Below, one piece after another: positions 27,453 to 32,463 of a stretch of DNA of 32,463 nt (positions are counted from its first letter, which is position 1; every line of letters starts with the position of its first letter). Source of the stretch: Gammaproteobacteria bacterium (GTDB lineage Bacteria; Pseudomonadota; Gammaproteobacteria; Pseudomonadales; Pseudohongiellaceae). The stretch covers positions 1 to 32,463 of the forward strand of contig JAUSMU010000283.1 of NCBI GenBank assembly GCA_030645995.1, read 5' to 3'. The position numbers and the translations under genes were made by a program. Under the pieces are notes generated by a model that searched no databases, was not told where the DNA came from, and was given only the letters and a program-made list of their open reading frames with translations.

Positions 27453-28473
27453 CCGTCTGTCCGCCCTCTATCAGTAACCGGTCAAAGTCACTTTCATACA
27501 ACCGATCCTGAGCGACTCTGTATTTCTCGAACTCGCTGAGTGCAGGGGTTCTGGCGATTTCTGCGGTGACTTTTCCTGCGTCCTGCAGGATCTCGCGATC
27601 GGTCGCTTCGATAAAGCGGTTAAGGCGGGTTTCCCAGTCCTGCATGGTCATCGGGATTTTGCGCAGAGCCATGCTCTCAGCCACATCCAGATAGGCTGAA
27701 ACCAATCGCTCCAGTTGTGCCATTTCATCTTCAGTCAGATAGTTCTTGGCAACGACTACATCGAACTTCTGGATCTTGCCGCCGGGGGCATCCGTCCAGG
27801 TGGTCAGGCCCATATTCTCGCTGTCGGCATCAGCCCGGTTGTAAATCACTTCTGCGGCCGTCTGGCCATGGATAGCCCAGTGAAGTTTGTTCTGCACGCT
27901 GGCGAAGAAACGCAGGGTTGCCTGGGCGCTGACGTCGTAGTCGAGGGACGTGGCGTATATATCGGTAATCTTCTGGTAGAACTTGCGCTCGGACATCCGG
28001 ATTTCCCGAATGCGCTGCAGCTGTTCTTCAAAGTACTGGTCACTGAGGATGGACCCGCCGCTCTTCAGGCGTTCATCATCCATGGTGTAACCCTTGATGG
28101 TGAACTCCTCGATGATCGTGGTGGCCCATTTGCGGAACTGCACCGCGCGCTCGGAGTTGACCTTGTAGCCGACGGCGATGATGGCAGAGAGGTTGTAGTG
28201 CTTGGTGTTGTAGTTCTTGCCGTCTGCGGCAGTTATTAGAAAATTTCTAATAACTGAGTTTTTCTGCAACTCGCTGTCTGAAAAGACTTTTTTCAAATGG
28301 TAGTTAACGGTCGGCGTTTCAACGTCATACAGTAACGCCATCATCTTCTGGGTAATCCAGATATTCTCGTCGGCGTACACCGCTTCAACGCCGCCCGTAC
28401 CGCTGGCGGCAATAAAGGTCAGGTATTCGGCTGCCGACGAACGGGTGATGGAGATGTCCTTGCCTTTGCTCAT
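27439..28473 (-). CDS. rhuM: RhuM family protein
   Basis: 344 residues, full length for the RhuM family, first noted on Salmonella pathogenicity island 3 and common near restriction and toxin-antitoxin genes. The N-terminal half contains QKMMALLYDVETPTVNYHL (helix-turn-helix-like) and SVIRNFLITAADGKNYNTKH, followed by YNLSAIIAVGYKVNS and FRKWATTIIEEF. The C-terminal half is helical. The biochemical function is unproven; DNA binding is the usual suggestion. AAGGAAA precedes the start. It lies 58 bases downstream of the HigA-like antitoxin on the same strand, so the two are probably co-transcribed. Its own codons contain a perfect 27-bp palindrome (28230-28256). Confidence 0.9.
   Translation of the reverse strand: MSKGKDISITRSSAAEYLTFIAASGTGGVEAVYADENIWITQKMMALLYDVETPTVNYHLKKVFSDSELQKNSVIRNFLITAADGKNYNTKHYNLSAIIAVGYKVNSERAVQFRKWATTIIEEFTIKGYTMDDERLKSGGSILSDQYFEEQLQRIREIRMSERKFYQKITDIYATSLDYDVSAQATLRFFASVQNKLHWAIHGQTAAEVIYNRADADSENMGLTTWTDAPGGKIQKFDVVVAKNYLTEDEMAQLERLVSAYLDVAESMALRKIPMTMQDWETRLNRFIEATDREILQDAGKVTAEIARTPALSEFEKYRVAQDRLYESDFDRLLIEGGQTGEES
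28230..28256 (-). repeat. rhuM-type palindrome, copy 2 (inside rhuM)
   Basis: CAGTTATTAGAAA, central A, then the exact reverse complement: perfect 13-bp arms. It encodes SVIRNFLIT of RhuM on the minus strand. Confidence 0.85.
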
Positions 28474-28531
28474 GCCTTGTTTCCTTCGGGGCGGTATGTG
28501 GTCCAGCCCTTACTGTGTCTTGTTGGTCAGT

Positions 28532-28915
28532 TTACTTGGGACGGCTCAGATCGAGACTAGCATCCACCATTGGTGAATGGCGCAGCGCCGCGAGGACGCC
28601 ACCTTTCTGTGGAGGTTCGCCTGCGACCACCTCATGATGCTTAGCGGTCATATCTAAACCCAGCGCTCGCATCACGGCGAGCGTAGTCTTGAGCGTCGGG
28701 TTACCCCGCTCGCTGAACGACCGATAAAGTTGCTCCCGAGAAAGCCCGGTTTTTTGGGATATCTCAGTCATCCCTTTCGCGCGTGCAACCACACCAAGTG
28801 CCTTGGCAATATACGCTGCATCGCCAGTTTCAAAAGCATCCGCCATGAAGAAGGCGATTTCCTCTTGATCCAGCAGCGCGGTGGCAGGATCGTAGGTTGT
28901 CAGTTGTTTAGTCAT
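28532..28915 (-). CDS. HigA-like putative addiction module antidote
   Basis: 127 residues of the family known from HI1420 (probable addiction module antidote, XRE-type helix-turn-helix). Conserved parts: LTTYDPATALLDQEEIAFFM, AKALGVVARAKGMTEISQKT, GLSREQLYRSFSERGNPTL and TTLAVMRALGLDMTAK. The antitoxin normally neutralises a RelE-like ribonuclease encoded just upstream and represses the shared promoter. Here the toxin gene is reduced to 17 codons overlapping this start. The antitoxin frame is intact. The C-terminal 35 residues (GEPPQKGGVLAALRHSPMVD...) are longer than I expect for the family. It probably acts now as a regulator of the operon with rhuM. Confidence 0.88.
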   Translation of the reverse strand: MTKQLTTYDPATALLDQEEIAFFMADAFETGDAAYIAKALGVVARAKGMTEISQKTGLSREQLYRSFSERGNPTLKTTLAVMRALGLDMTAKHHEVVAGEPPQKGGVLAALRHSPMVDASLDLSRPK

Positions 28916-28965
28916 CTATGGACCTCCCACTTCGCGAAAGCTTCTGTCTGTTTGAGTTCGATCAT
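28912..28965 (-). pseudogene. Remnant of the HigB/RelE-like toxin (17 codons)
   Basis: After GGGAGG and ATG 28965 the frame reads MIELKQTEAFAKWEVHR and stops. The first 13 residues match the usual start of HI1419-type toxins (MIE-QT-F-KW). The other ~85 codons are missing, and the stop overlaps the antitoxin start (ATGA). The promoter and ribosome site survive, so this is an internal deletion that keeps the antitoxin expressed. Confidence 0.75.
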
Positions 28966-28978
28966 ACGCCTCCCGTAG

Positions 28979-29006
28979 TCTATAAACTACATCCATGTAG
29001 TGTCTC
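28979..29006 (-). promoter_or_regulatory. Promoter with palindromic operator for the higBA remnant/rhuM
   Basis: On the minus strand GAGACA (29006-29001) and TATAGA (28984-28979) are spaced by 16 bp. The palindrome ACTACAT-CC-ATGTAGT (28986-29001, plus strand) fills the spacer, a position where an XRE antitoxin would block polymerase. Confidence 0.55.
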
Positions 29007-29046
29007 TAACTTGAGTTTAGCCTATTCCTCCAGCCCCGCTCTCCGT

Positions 29047-29349
29047 TGAATTGATGGAAGGGGTGGATGCCATGGGTTTACAGCGTGAGGACAAGATCAC
29101 TCTGCGCACCCATGAGATTGAAGAGTTGCCCCCGCTTGAGATCGACCCCGTTGCCATACGGGAGATGCGCGAGAGACTGCATGTGTCCCGGGCGGTGTTC
29201 GCTCGCCATCTGCGCGTATCGACCCGCACTCTTGAAAACTGGGAGCAAGGCCGCTCCAAACCCAATGCCCAGGCGGCAGCGCTGATTCTGATGGTTGATA
29301 AATATCCCGATACGCTCGATAAGCTGCATTCGTTGAGCAATGCTGCGGC
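29047..29349 (+). repeat. 303-bp direct repeat, copy 1
   Basis: Nearly identical to 30697-30999 at a constant offset of 1650 bases, with only scattered substitutions. It covers most of an HTH antitoxin gene and flanks the AAA_14 ATPase gene together with copy 2. Confidence 0.9.
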
Positions 29350-29353
29350 GTAA
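29054..29353 (+). CDS. HTH (NadS/XRE-like) antitoxin-type regulator, 5'-shortened copy
   Basis: 99 residues from ATG 29054 (TTG 29051 also possible). Helix-turn-helix region: EMRERLHVSRAVFARHLR then VSTRTLENWEQGRSKPNAQA, typical of NadS/HigA-type antitoxins that control RelE-family toxins. Compared with copy 2 it lacks the first 11 residues (MTKKRQLFAEL) and has no clear ribosome site, so expression is doubtful. It ends naturally at SLSNAAA. No toxin gene lies upstream or downstream; the next gene is an ATPase. Confidence 0.75.
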   Translation: MEGVDAMGLQREDKITLRTHEIEELPPLEIDPVAIREMRERLHVSRAVFARHLRVSTRTLENWEQGRSKPNAQAAALILMVDKYPDTLDKLHSLSNAAA

Positions 29354-29377
29354 CACGCTTGGTTCCACGGAATGATC

Positions 29378-29408
29378 TTTACACCTTGTAAATCCGGAGT
29401 CAGACTCC
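29378..29408 (+). promoter_or_regulatory. Two small inverted repeats before the AAA_14 ATPase gene
   Basis: TTTACA-CCT-TGTAAA (29378-29392) and GGAGT-CAG-ACTCC (29396-29408) lie just before ATG 29413. Either could be an operator for the neighbouring HTH protein or a leader hairpin. Confidence 0.4.
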
Positions 29409-29412
29409 TAAA

Positions 29413-30594
29413 ATGCAAGGTATGTTGAAGCGCTACCTCACAGAGAAACTTTCCTCAACAACCGCACAAATGCCAGCAGTTGCACTGCTTGGTGCCCGTC
29501 AGGTCGGTAAAACCACGCTCGCCAGAACGATTGCCAAAGATATCAACTCGATCTATCTCGATCTGGAAGCCCCCGAAGACCTGCTGAAACTCAGCGACCC
29601 CTCCAGCTTTCTGAGTCTTCATGCGGACAAGCTGGTGATATTAGATGAAATCCAGCGTCGTCCCGACTTGTTCCCTGTGCTCAGGGGGCTGATCGACAAA
29701 AATCGGGAGCATGGTCACAGAGCCGGTCAGTATCTATTGCTTGGCTCGGCGTCGATGGATTTGCTGCGGCAGTCGTCGGAAAGTCTTGCGGGGCGGATCA
29801 GCTATATCGAGATGGGCGGGCTGAATGTTGTCGAAATAGAGGACACTCAAGAGAGTCGCCAGAAGCTCTGGCTCAGAGGCGGTTTCCCGGACAGCTATCT
29901 GGCTGCGGATGATGCTGCTGCCATGGATTGGCTTGAAAATCTGATTCGCACTTATCTGGAACGCGACATTCCTCAGTGGGGGTTTCGTGTGCCCGCTGCG
30001 AGATTAAGACGCCTTTGGACGATGCTGGCGCACCTGCAGGGTGAAACCATCAATTACTCCAAACTGGCGGCCAATCTGGAAGTCGATGCCAAGACGGTCA
30101 CTAGTTACCTGGATATTCTGACTGACCTGCTGCTGGTCAGGCGCGTCGAACCCTGGCATGCGAACGTCAAGAAGAGGCTGGTGAAATCGCCACGTTATTA
30201 CATTCGGGACAGCGGCATATTGCATCGATTGTTGGGGGTAAACAGTTATAGCCATCTGCTGTCCAATCCGGTGCTGGGCAAAAGCTGGGAGGGCTTTGTG
30301 GTGGAAAATATTCTGTCGGTTCTGCCCAGGCGCGCTGAGTCGTATTTCTATCGCACAGCCGCCGGAGCGGAGATCGATCTTGTGCTCAAGATGCCGTCTT
30401 CCGAAATCTGGGCGATAGAGATCAAGCACGGCGTGGCGCCAAAACTGGGCATGCACTACAGCCAGATTTGTGATGATGTTGACGCGACGCGGAAGTATGT
30501 TGTGTATGGCGGTAATGATGAGTTTCCCGTGGGAAATGATGTGATGGTCATGTCTCTTACGGGGATCTTGGAAAAGTTGCAAGTGGACTCGTGA
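29413..30594 (+). CDS. AAA_14/DUF4143 ATP-binding protein
   Basis: 393 residues of the common AAA_14 + DUF4143 family. P-loop GARQVGKTT (K33), Walker B LVILDEIQRRPDLFPVLRGL (D78, E79), sensor-like LLLGSASMDLL, and RGGFPDSYLA at the domain boundary. A winged-helix-like segment follows (LAANLEVDAKTVTSYLDIL). The C-terminal DUF4143 part has a PD-(D/E)xK-like core: D322 (GAEIDLVL), E336 and K338 (AIEIKHG). The family is frequent in accessory DNA; its function is not known. It is complete. It sits exactly between two 303-bp direct repeats. An alternative start is ATG 29422, which gives the more family-like MLKRYL. Confidence 0.88.
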   Translation: MQGMLKRYLTEKLSSTTAQMPAVALLGARQVGKTTLARTIAKDINSIYLDLEAPEDLLKLSDPSSFLSLHADKLVILDEIQRRPDLFPVLRGLIDKNREHGHRAGQYLLLGSASMDLLRQSSESLAGRISYIEMGGLNVVEIEDTQESRQKLWLRGGFPDSYLAADDAAAMDWLENLIRTYLERDIPQWGFRVPAARLRRLWTMLAHLQGETINYSKLAANLEVDAKTVTSYLDILTDLLLVRRVEPWHANVKKRLVKSPRYYIRDSGILHRLLGVNSYSHLLSNPVLGKSWEGFVVENILSVLPRRAESYFYRTAAGAEIDLVLKMPSSEIWAIEIKHGVAPKLGMHYSQICDDVDATRKYVVYGGNDEFPVGNDVMVMSLTGILEKLQVDS

Positions 30595-30607
30595 TTGTTG
30601 TTTGTGG

Positions 30608-30634
30608 CAGTTATCCGAAAATTTCGGATAACTG
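30608..30634 (-). repeat. rhuM-type palindrome, copy 3 (outside a gene)
   Basis: CAGTTATCCGAAA, central A, exact reverse complement: perfect 13-bp arms. Minus-strand flanks read DSVIRNFRIT, as in RhuM, but homology ends within a few codons on each side. It lies between the ATPase gene and the second HTH copy. Confidence 0.85.
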
Positions 30635-30670
30635 AATCCAGCAAGAGCCGACCGCTCGGAGACAAAAGCA

Positions 30671-31141
30671 ATGACCAAGAAACGCCAATTGTTCGCTGAA
30701 TTGATGGAAGGGGTGGATGCCATGGGTTTGCAGCGTGAGGGCAAGATCACTCTGCGCACCCATGAGGTTGAAGAGTTGCCCCCGCTTGAGATCGACCCCG
30801 CTGCCATTCGAGCGATGCGCGAGAGACTGCATGTGTCCCGGGCGGTGTTCGCTCGCCATCTGCGCGTATCGACCCGCACTCTTGAGAATTGGGAGCAAGG
30901 CCGCTCCAAACCCAATGCCCAGGCGGCAGCGTTGATTCTGATGGTGGATAAATATCCCGATACGCTCGATAAGCTGCACTCGTTGAGCAATGCTGCGGCT
31001 GTGGTGAAGTCGGAAGAGCGCGTGCGTGTCGGAGAAGCGCTGGCCGGTATCGGCCGCAAGATCGGTCTGACCGATGAGGATTTGGCCGTCTTCGAGAGTG
31101 TACGCGACAAGACACCAGCCAGACCGTTGAGCTTCGACTGA
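30671..31141 (+). CDS. Chimeric antitoxin: HTH (NadS-like) body with FitA-like C-terminus
   Basis: 156 residues. Residues 1-109 are the NadS/XRE-like helix-turn-helix antitoxin, almost the same as the copy at 29054. At base 30999, where that copy stops, the sequence changes to SEERVRVGEALAGIGRKI, GLTDEDLAVFESVRDKTPA, which resembles the toxin-binding C-terminus of FitA-type antitoxins. The next gene is indeed a FitB-type PIN toxin, starting directly after this stop. The protein therefore joins the DNA-binding part of one toxin-antitoxin system to the toxin-binding tail of another. GGAG (30658-30661) lies 9 bases before ATG 30671. FitA similarity is from recalled consensus. Confidence 0.8.
   Translation: MTKKRQLFAELMEGVDAMGLQREGKITLRTHEVEELPPLEIDPAAIRAMRERLHVSRAVFARHLRVSTRTLENWEQGRSKPNAQAAALILMVDKYPDTLDKLHSLSNAAAVVKSEERVRVGEALAGIGRKIGLTDEDLAVFESVRDKTPARPLSFD
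30697..30999 (+). repeat. 303-bp direct repeat, copy 2
   Basis: Partner of 29047-29349. The identity stops abruptly at 30999, at the fusion point with the FitA-like tail. Confidence 0.9.
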
Positions 31142-31370
31142 ATGATCGTCCTGGATACCAACGTCGTTTCCGAGGCTATGAAGCCGGAGCCAGACGCAGC
31201 CGTCAGGGCCTGGCTGAACGATCAGGCAGCGGAAACCTTGTATCTGTCGAGCGTCACACTGGCTGAGTTGTTGTTTGGCATCCGGGCGCTGCCAGTGGGC
31301 AAGCGTAAGGATATGCTCGCCCTATGAAGCGGCCGGTGTGACCGTGATCAACCCCTGGAAAGATGTATAA
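31142..31370 (+). pseudogene. FitB/VapC-type PIN ribonuclease toxin with internal deletion
   Basis: Starts as a normal PIN toxin (MIVLDTNVVSEAMKPEPDAA, with D5 and E43 of LAELLFG) but the frame ends after 61 residues at 31327. One base out of frame, YEAAGVTVINPWKDV and stop (31323-31370) match the usual C-terminus of the same family. About 60 codons, including the later acidic metal ligands, have been deleted at about 31316-31322. The toxin cannot form an active site. It begins directly after the antitoxin stop. Confidence 0.82.
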
Positions 31371-31398
31371 GGCCAGGGATACCCCTTTCCACGGCAAG

Positions 31399-31480
31399 TT
31401 ATTCTCTGGGTTCTTCATTCTTCTGGCCTCTCTGTCCAAGCAACCGATCAAAGTCACTCTTATACAGTTGACCCTTGAAT
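31399..31480 (-). pseudogene. C-terminal fragment of a second rhuM
   Basis: On the minus strand FKGQLYKSDFDRLLGQRGQ, then KNEEPRE and stop, matches the end of the intact RhuM (QDRLYESDFDRLLIEGGQ). Homology begins abruptly beside the inverted repeat at 31483. It is not collinear with the palindrome fragment at 30608, so it comes from a separate rhuM copy. Confidence 0.7.
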
Positions 31481-31482
31481 GC

Positions 31483-31572
31483 CCCTGTATTTCAGGATTC
31501 CGTTAGGGGCTAGAGTCCTGCCGGTTGCTAGCTCCTTGAAAACTCATGGTCGGAAATTTTGTAAATACAGGG
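31483..31572. repeat. 90-bp segment bounded by 10-bp inverted repeats
   Basis: CCCTGTATTT (31483-31492) and AAATACAGGG (31563-31572) are exact inverted repeats. Similarity extends weakly inward (ATTCCG and its imperfect complement). It starts exactly where the rhuM fragment ends. It could be a miniature transposable element or an operator pair for abiE. I see no target duplication. Confidence 0.5.
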
Positions 31573-31611
31573 TTATAGTAGCCAAACTACGATTAAAGCA
31601 ATAATTTAAAG

Positions 31612-31640
31612 TTGACTGAGATTTGAAAAAGATGTATCAA
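31612..31640 (+). promoter_or_regulatory. Likely promoter of abiEi, nearly leaderless
   Basis: TTGACT (31612-31617) and TATCAA (31635-31640) with a 17-bp spacer. The -10 ends 7 bases before ATG 31648, so the transcript would start at or next to the start codon, and no Shine-Dalgarno sequence is present. Confidence 0.6.
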
Positions 31641-31647
31641 TCGCAGT

Positions 31648-32385
31648 ATGACTACGACTGACTCAAACAAGCTAAAAACCCTGTATGCCAATCTGACCTC
31701 AGGCACTCCGCTGACTTCGGCCGACCTGGCAGCACTGGGCATCTCCGCAGACCTGGCCGTTCACTACGTCCGCGCCGGTTGGCTGACACGCCTTGCGCGC
31801 GGAGTCTTCTGCCGCCCTAACGATCCTCTGGCACTCCATCCCAGTTTGGTGCTCCTGCAGCGGCGGCTTGAAGGCCTGCATGTGGGCGGCAAGTCCGCGT
31901 TCGACTGGTACGGACTGCGCCAATACGTATCTCAGCAACCGCTGCTACACTTGTATGGGTGGGATGCGGGGCGTCTGCCGGATTGGTTCGTCGAGCGCTT
32001 TCCCGCTGACTACCATCGCAACCGTCTGTTCAAGGAGGAGTCCGACGCCATGTTGTATGTAAGTCCATTCGAGAATGTCAGCGACGCGCCCCGGGTGTCA
32101 GAACCCGAGCGTGCGCTATTGGAGCTGCTGAGCGACGTTGGTGTGCGCCAGCCTCTGCAGGAGGCTCGCGAACTGGTCGAGAGCTCCTATAGTCTGCGCG
32201 CCGATGTGTTGAGCGAACTGTTGCATCGTTGCACGAGCGTCAAGACAGTGCGGCTGTGTCTGCAGCTCGGCCGCGAAGGCTCATTACCGTGGGCCGCCAA
32301 ACTTGATCCTGCCACGTTGCCCACGGGCGGCGACAAGCCCTGGGTCTCGAAATCAGCCGATGGTCTGCTGGTACTCAAACCATGA
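31648..32385 (+). CDS. abiEi: AbiEi-family antitoxin of a type IV toxin-antitoxin system
   Basis: 245 residues. The N-terminal winged helix (PLTSADLAALGISADLAVHY, RAGWLTRLARGVFCRP) represses the operon in known AbiE systems. The central and C-terminal parts (GGKSAFDWYGLRQYV, SEPERALLELLSDV) form the antitoxin domain that counters the nucleotidyltransferase toxin without binding it. It overlaps the toxin gene by 4 bases (ATGA). AbiE systems give phage resistance by abortive infection. Codon use here is GC-rich, like the core genome and unlike ietAS. Unlike its neighbours to the left, this pair looks intact as far as it can be seen. Confidence 0.9.
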   Translation: MTTTDSNKLKTLYANLTSGTPLTSADLAALGISADLAVHYVRAGWLTRLARGVFCRPNDPLALHPSLVLLQRRLEGLHVGGKSAFDWYGLRQYVSQQPLLHLYGWDAGRLPDWFVERFPADYHRNRLFKEESDAMLYVSPFENVSDAPRVSEPERALLELLSDVGVRQPLQEARELVESSYSLRADVLSELLHRCTSVKTVRLCLQLGREGSLPWAAKLDPATLPTGGDKPWVSKSADGLLVLKP

Positions 32386-32463
32386 ATCAGATCTACCTCG
32401 ATACTGCGCGTCTGCTGACGCAGGTTGCACCGCTTGTGTTCGCGGACGACACTTTCGCGCTCA
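32382..32463 (+). CDS. abiEii: AbiEii-family nucleotidyltransferase toxin, 5' end only
   Basis: The first 27 codons (MNQIYLDTARLLTQVAPLVF, then ADDTFAL) are inside the window. The start overlaps the abiEi stop (ATGA), and the sequence resembles the N-terminus of nucleotidyltransferase AbiEii/AbiGii toxins. The catalytic part is beyond the window, so integrity cannot be judged. Confidence 0.75.
   Translation, partial: MNQIYLDTARLLTQVAPLVFADDTFAL

Noticed and set aside
30608..30634. Palindrome as a Rho-independent terminator for the ATPase gene
   Set aside because: No T-run follows on either strand, and the same sequence is coding inside rhuM.
30004..31161. 385-codon open frame on the minus strand
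   Set aside because: Antisense to the ATPase and the chimeric antitoxin; its apparent similarity to 29017-29418 on the minus strand is only the 303-bp DNA repeat read backwards.
31483..31572. Insertion sequence
   Set aside because: Only 90 bp, no transposase and no visible target duplication; kept only as an inverted-repeat segment.

Overview
The window reads as chromosome of a GC-rich gammaproteobacterium. Divergent xseA and guaBA fit that class, core genes prefer G/C-ending codons, and the accessory genes to the right are visibly more AT-rich. I cannot name the genus.

Region 1 (1-1555): the 5' part of xseA on the minus strand, then a diheme-type cytochrome b561. Region 2 (1594-10320): ten closely spaced plus-strand genes, probably one operon. 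They encode a thermostable-hemolysin-family GNAT protein, an AMP-forming acyl ligase, a heme-oxygenase-like diiron protein (HDO), a short-chain dehydrogenase, a periplasmic TPR protein, an OmpR-type regulator with its sensor kinase, a cupredoxin-like protein, an FTR1-type iron permease and a possible outer-membrane barrel. Region 3 (10341-13766): a YejM/LtaS-like membrane sulfatase-fold protein, a WaaP-like kinase and a methyltransferase, together a probable envelope modification set. PmrA/QseB-like boxes (TTAA half-sites, 5-bp spacer) precede regions 2 and 3, so the encoded regulator may control both. Region 4 (13750-16911): guaB and guaA, with a strong terminator hairpin built over the guaB stop codon.

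From 16912 on the window is accessory DNA. The last 24 bases of guaA recur at 22517-22540. They bracket a 5.6-kb segment with one giant gene, a 1728-residue STAND-type NTPase with an N-terminal PD-(D/E)xK nuclease-like domain, which looks like an Avs-type anti-phage protein. Next comes an AAA ATPase/subtilase pair of the IetAS type (22931-26630). The rest (26780-32463) is a mosaic: TPR gene debris, an intact rhuM, HigA-like antitoxins, two nearly identical HTH antitoxin copies flanking an AAA_14/DUF4143 ATPase, a broken PIN toxin, and an AbiE type IV toxin-antitoxin pair cut by the window end.

Two themes stand out. Toxins are repeatedly broken while their antitoxins stay open: higB is cut to 17 codons, fitB carries an internal deletion, and neither HTH copy has its RelE-type partner. 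Also, a palindrome that encodes part of RhuM recurs outside the gene at defence-module boundaries. The strongest candidates for undescribed biology are the region 2 operon and the giant nuclease-STAND protein in its guaA-flanked island.
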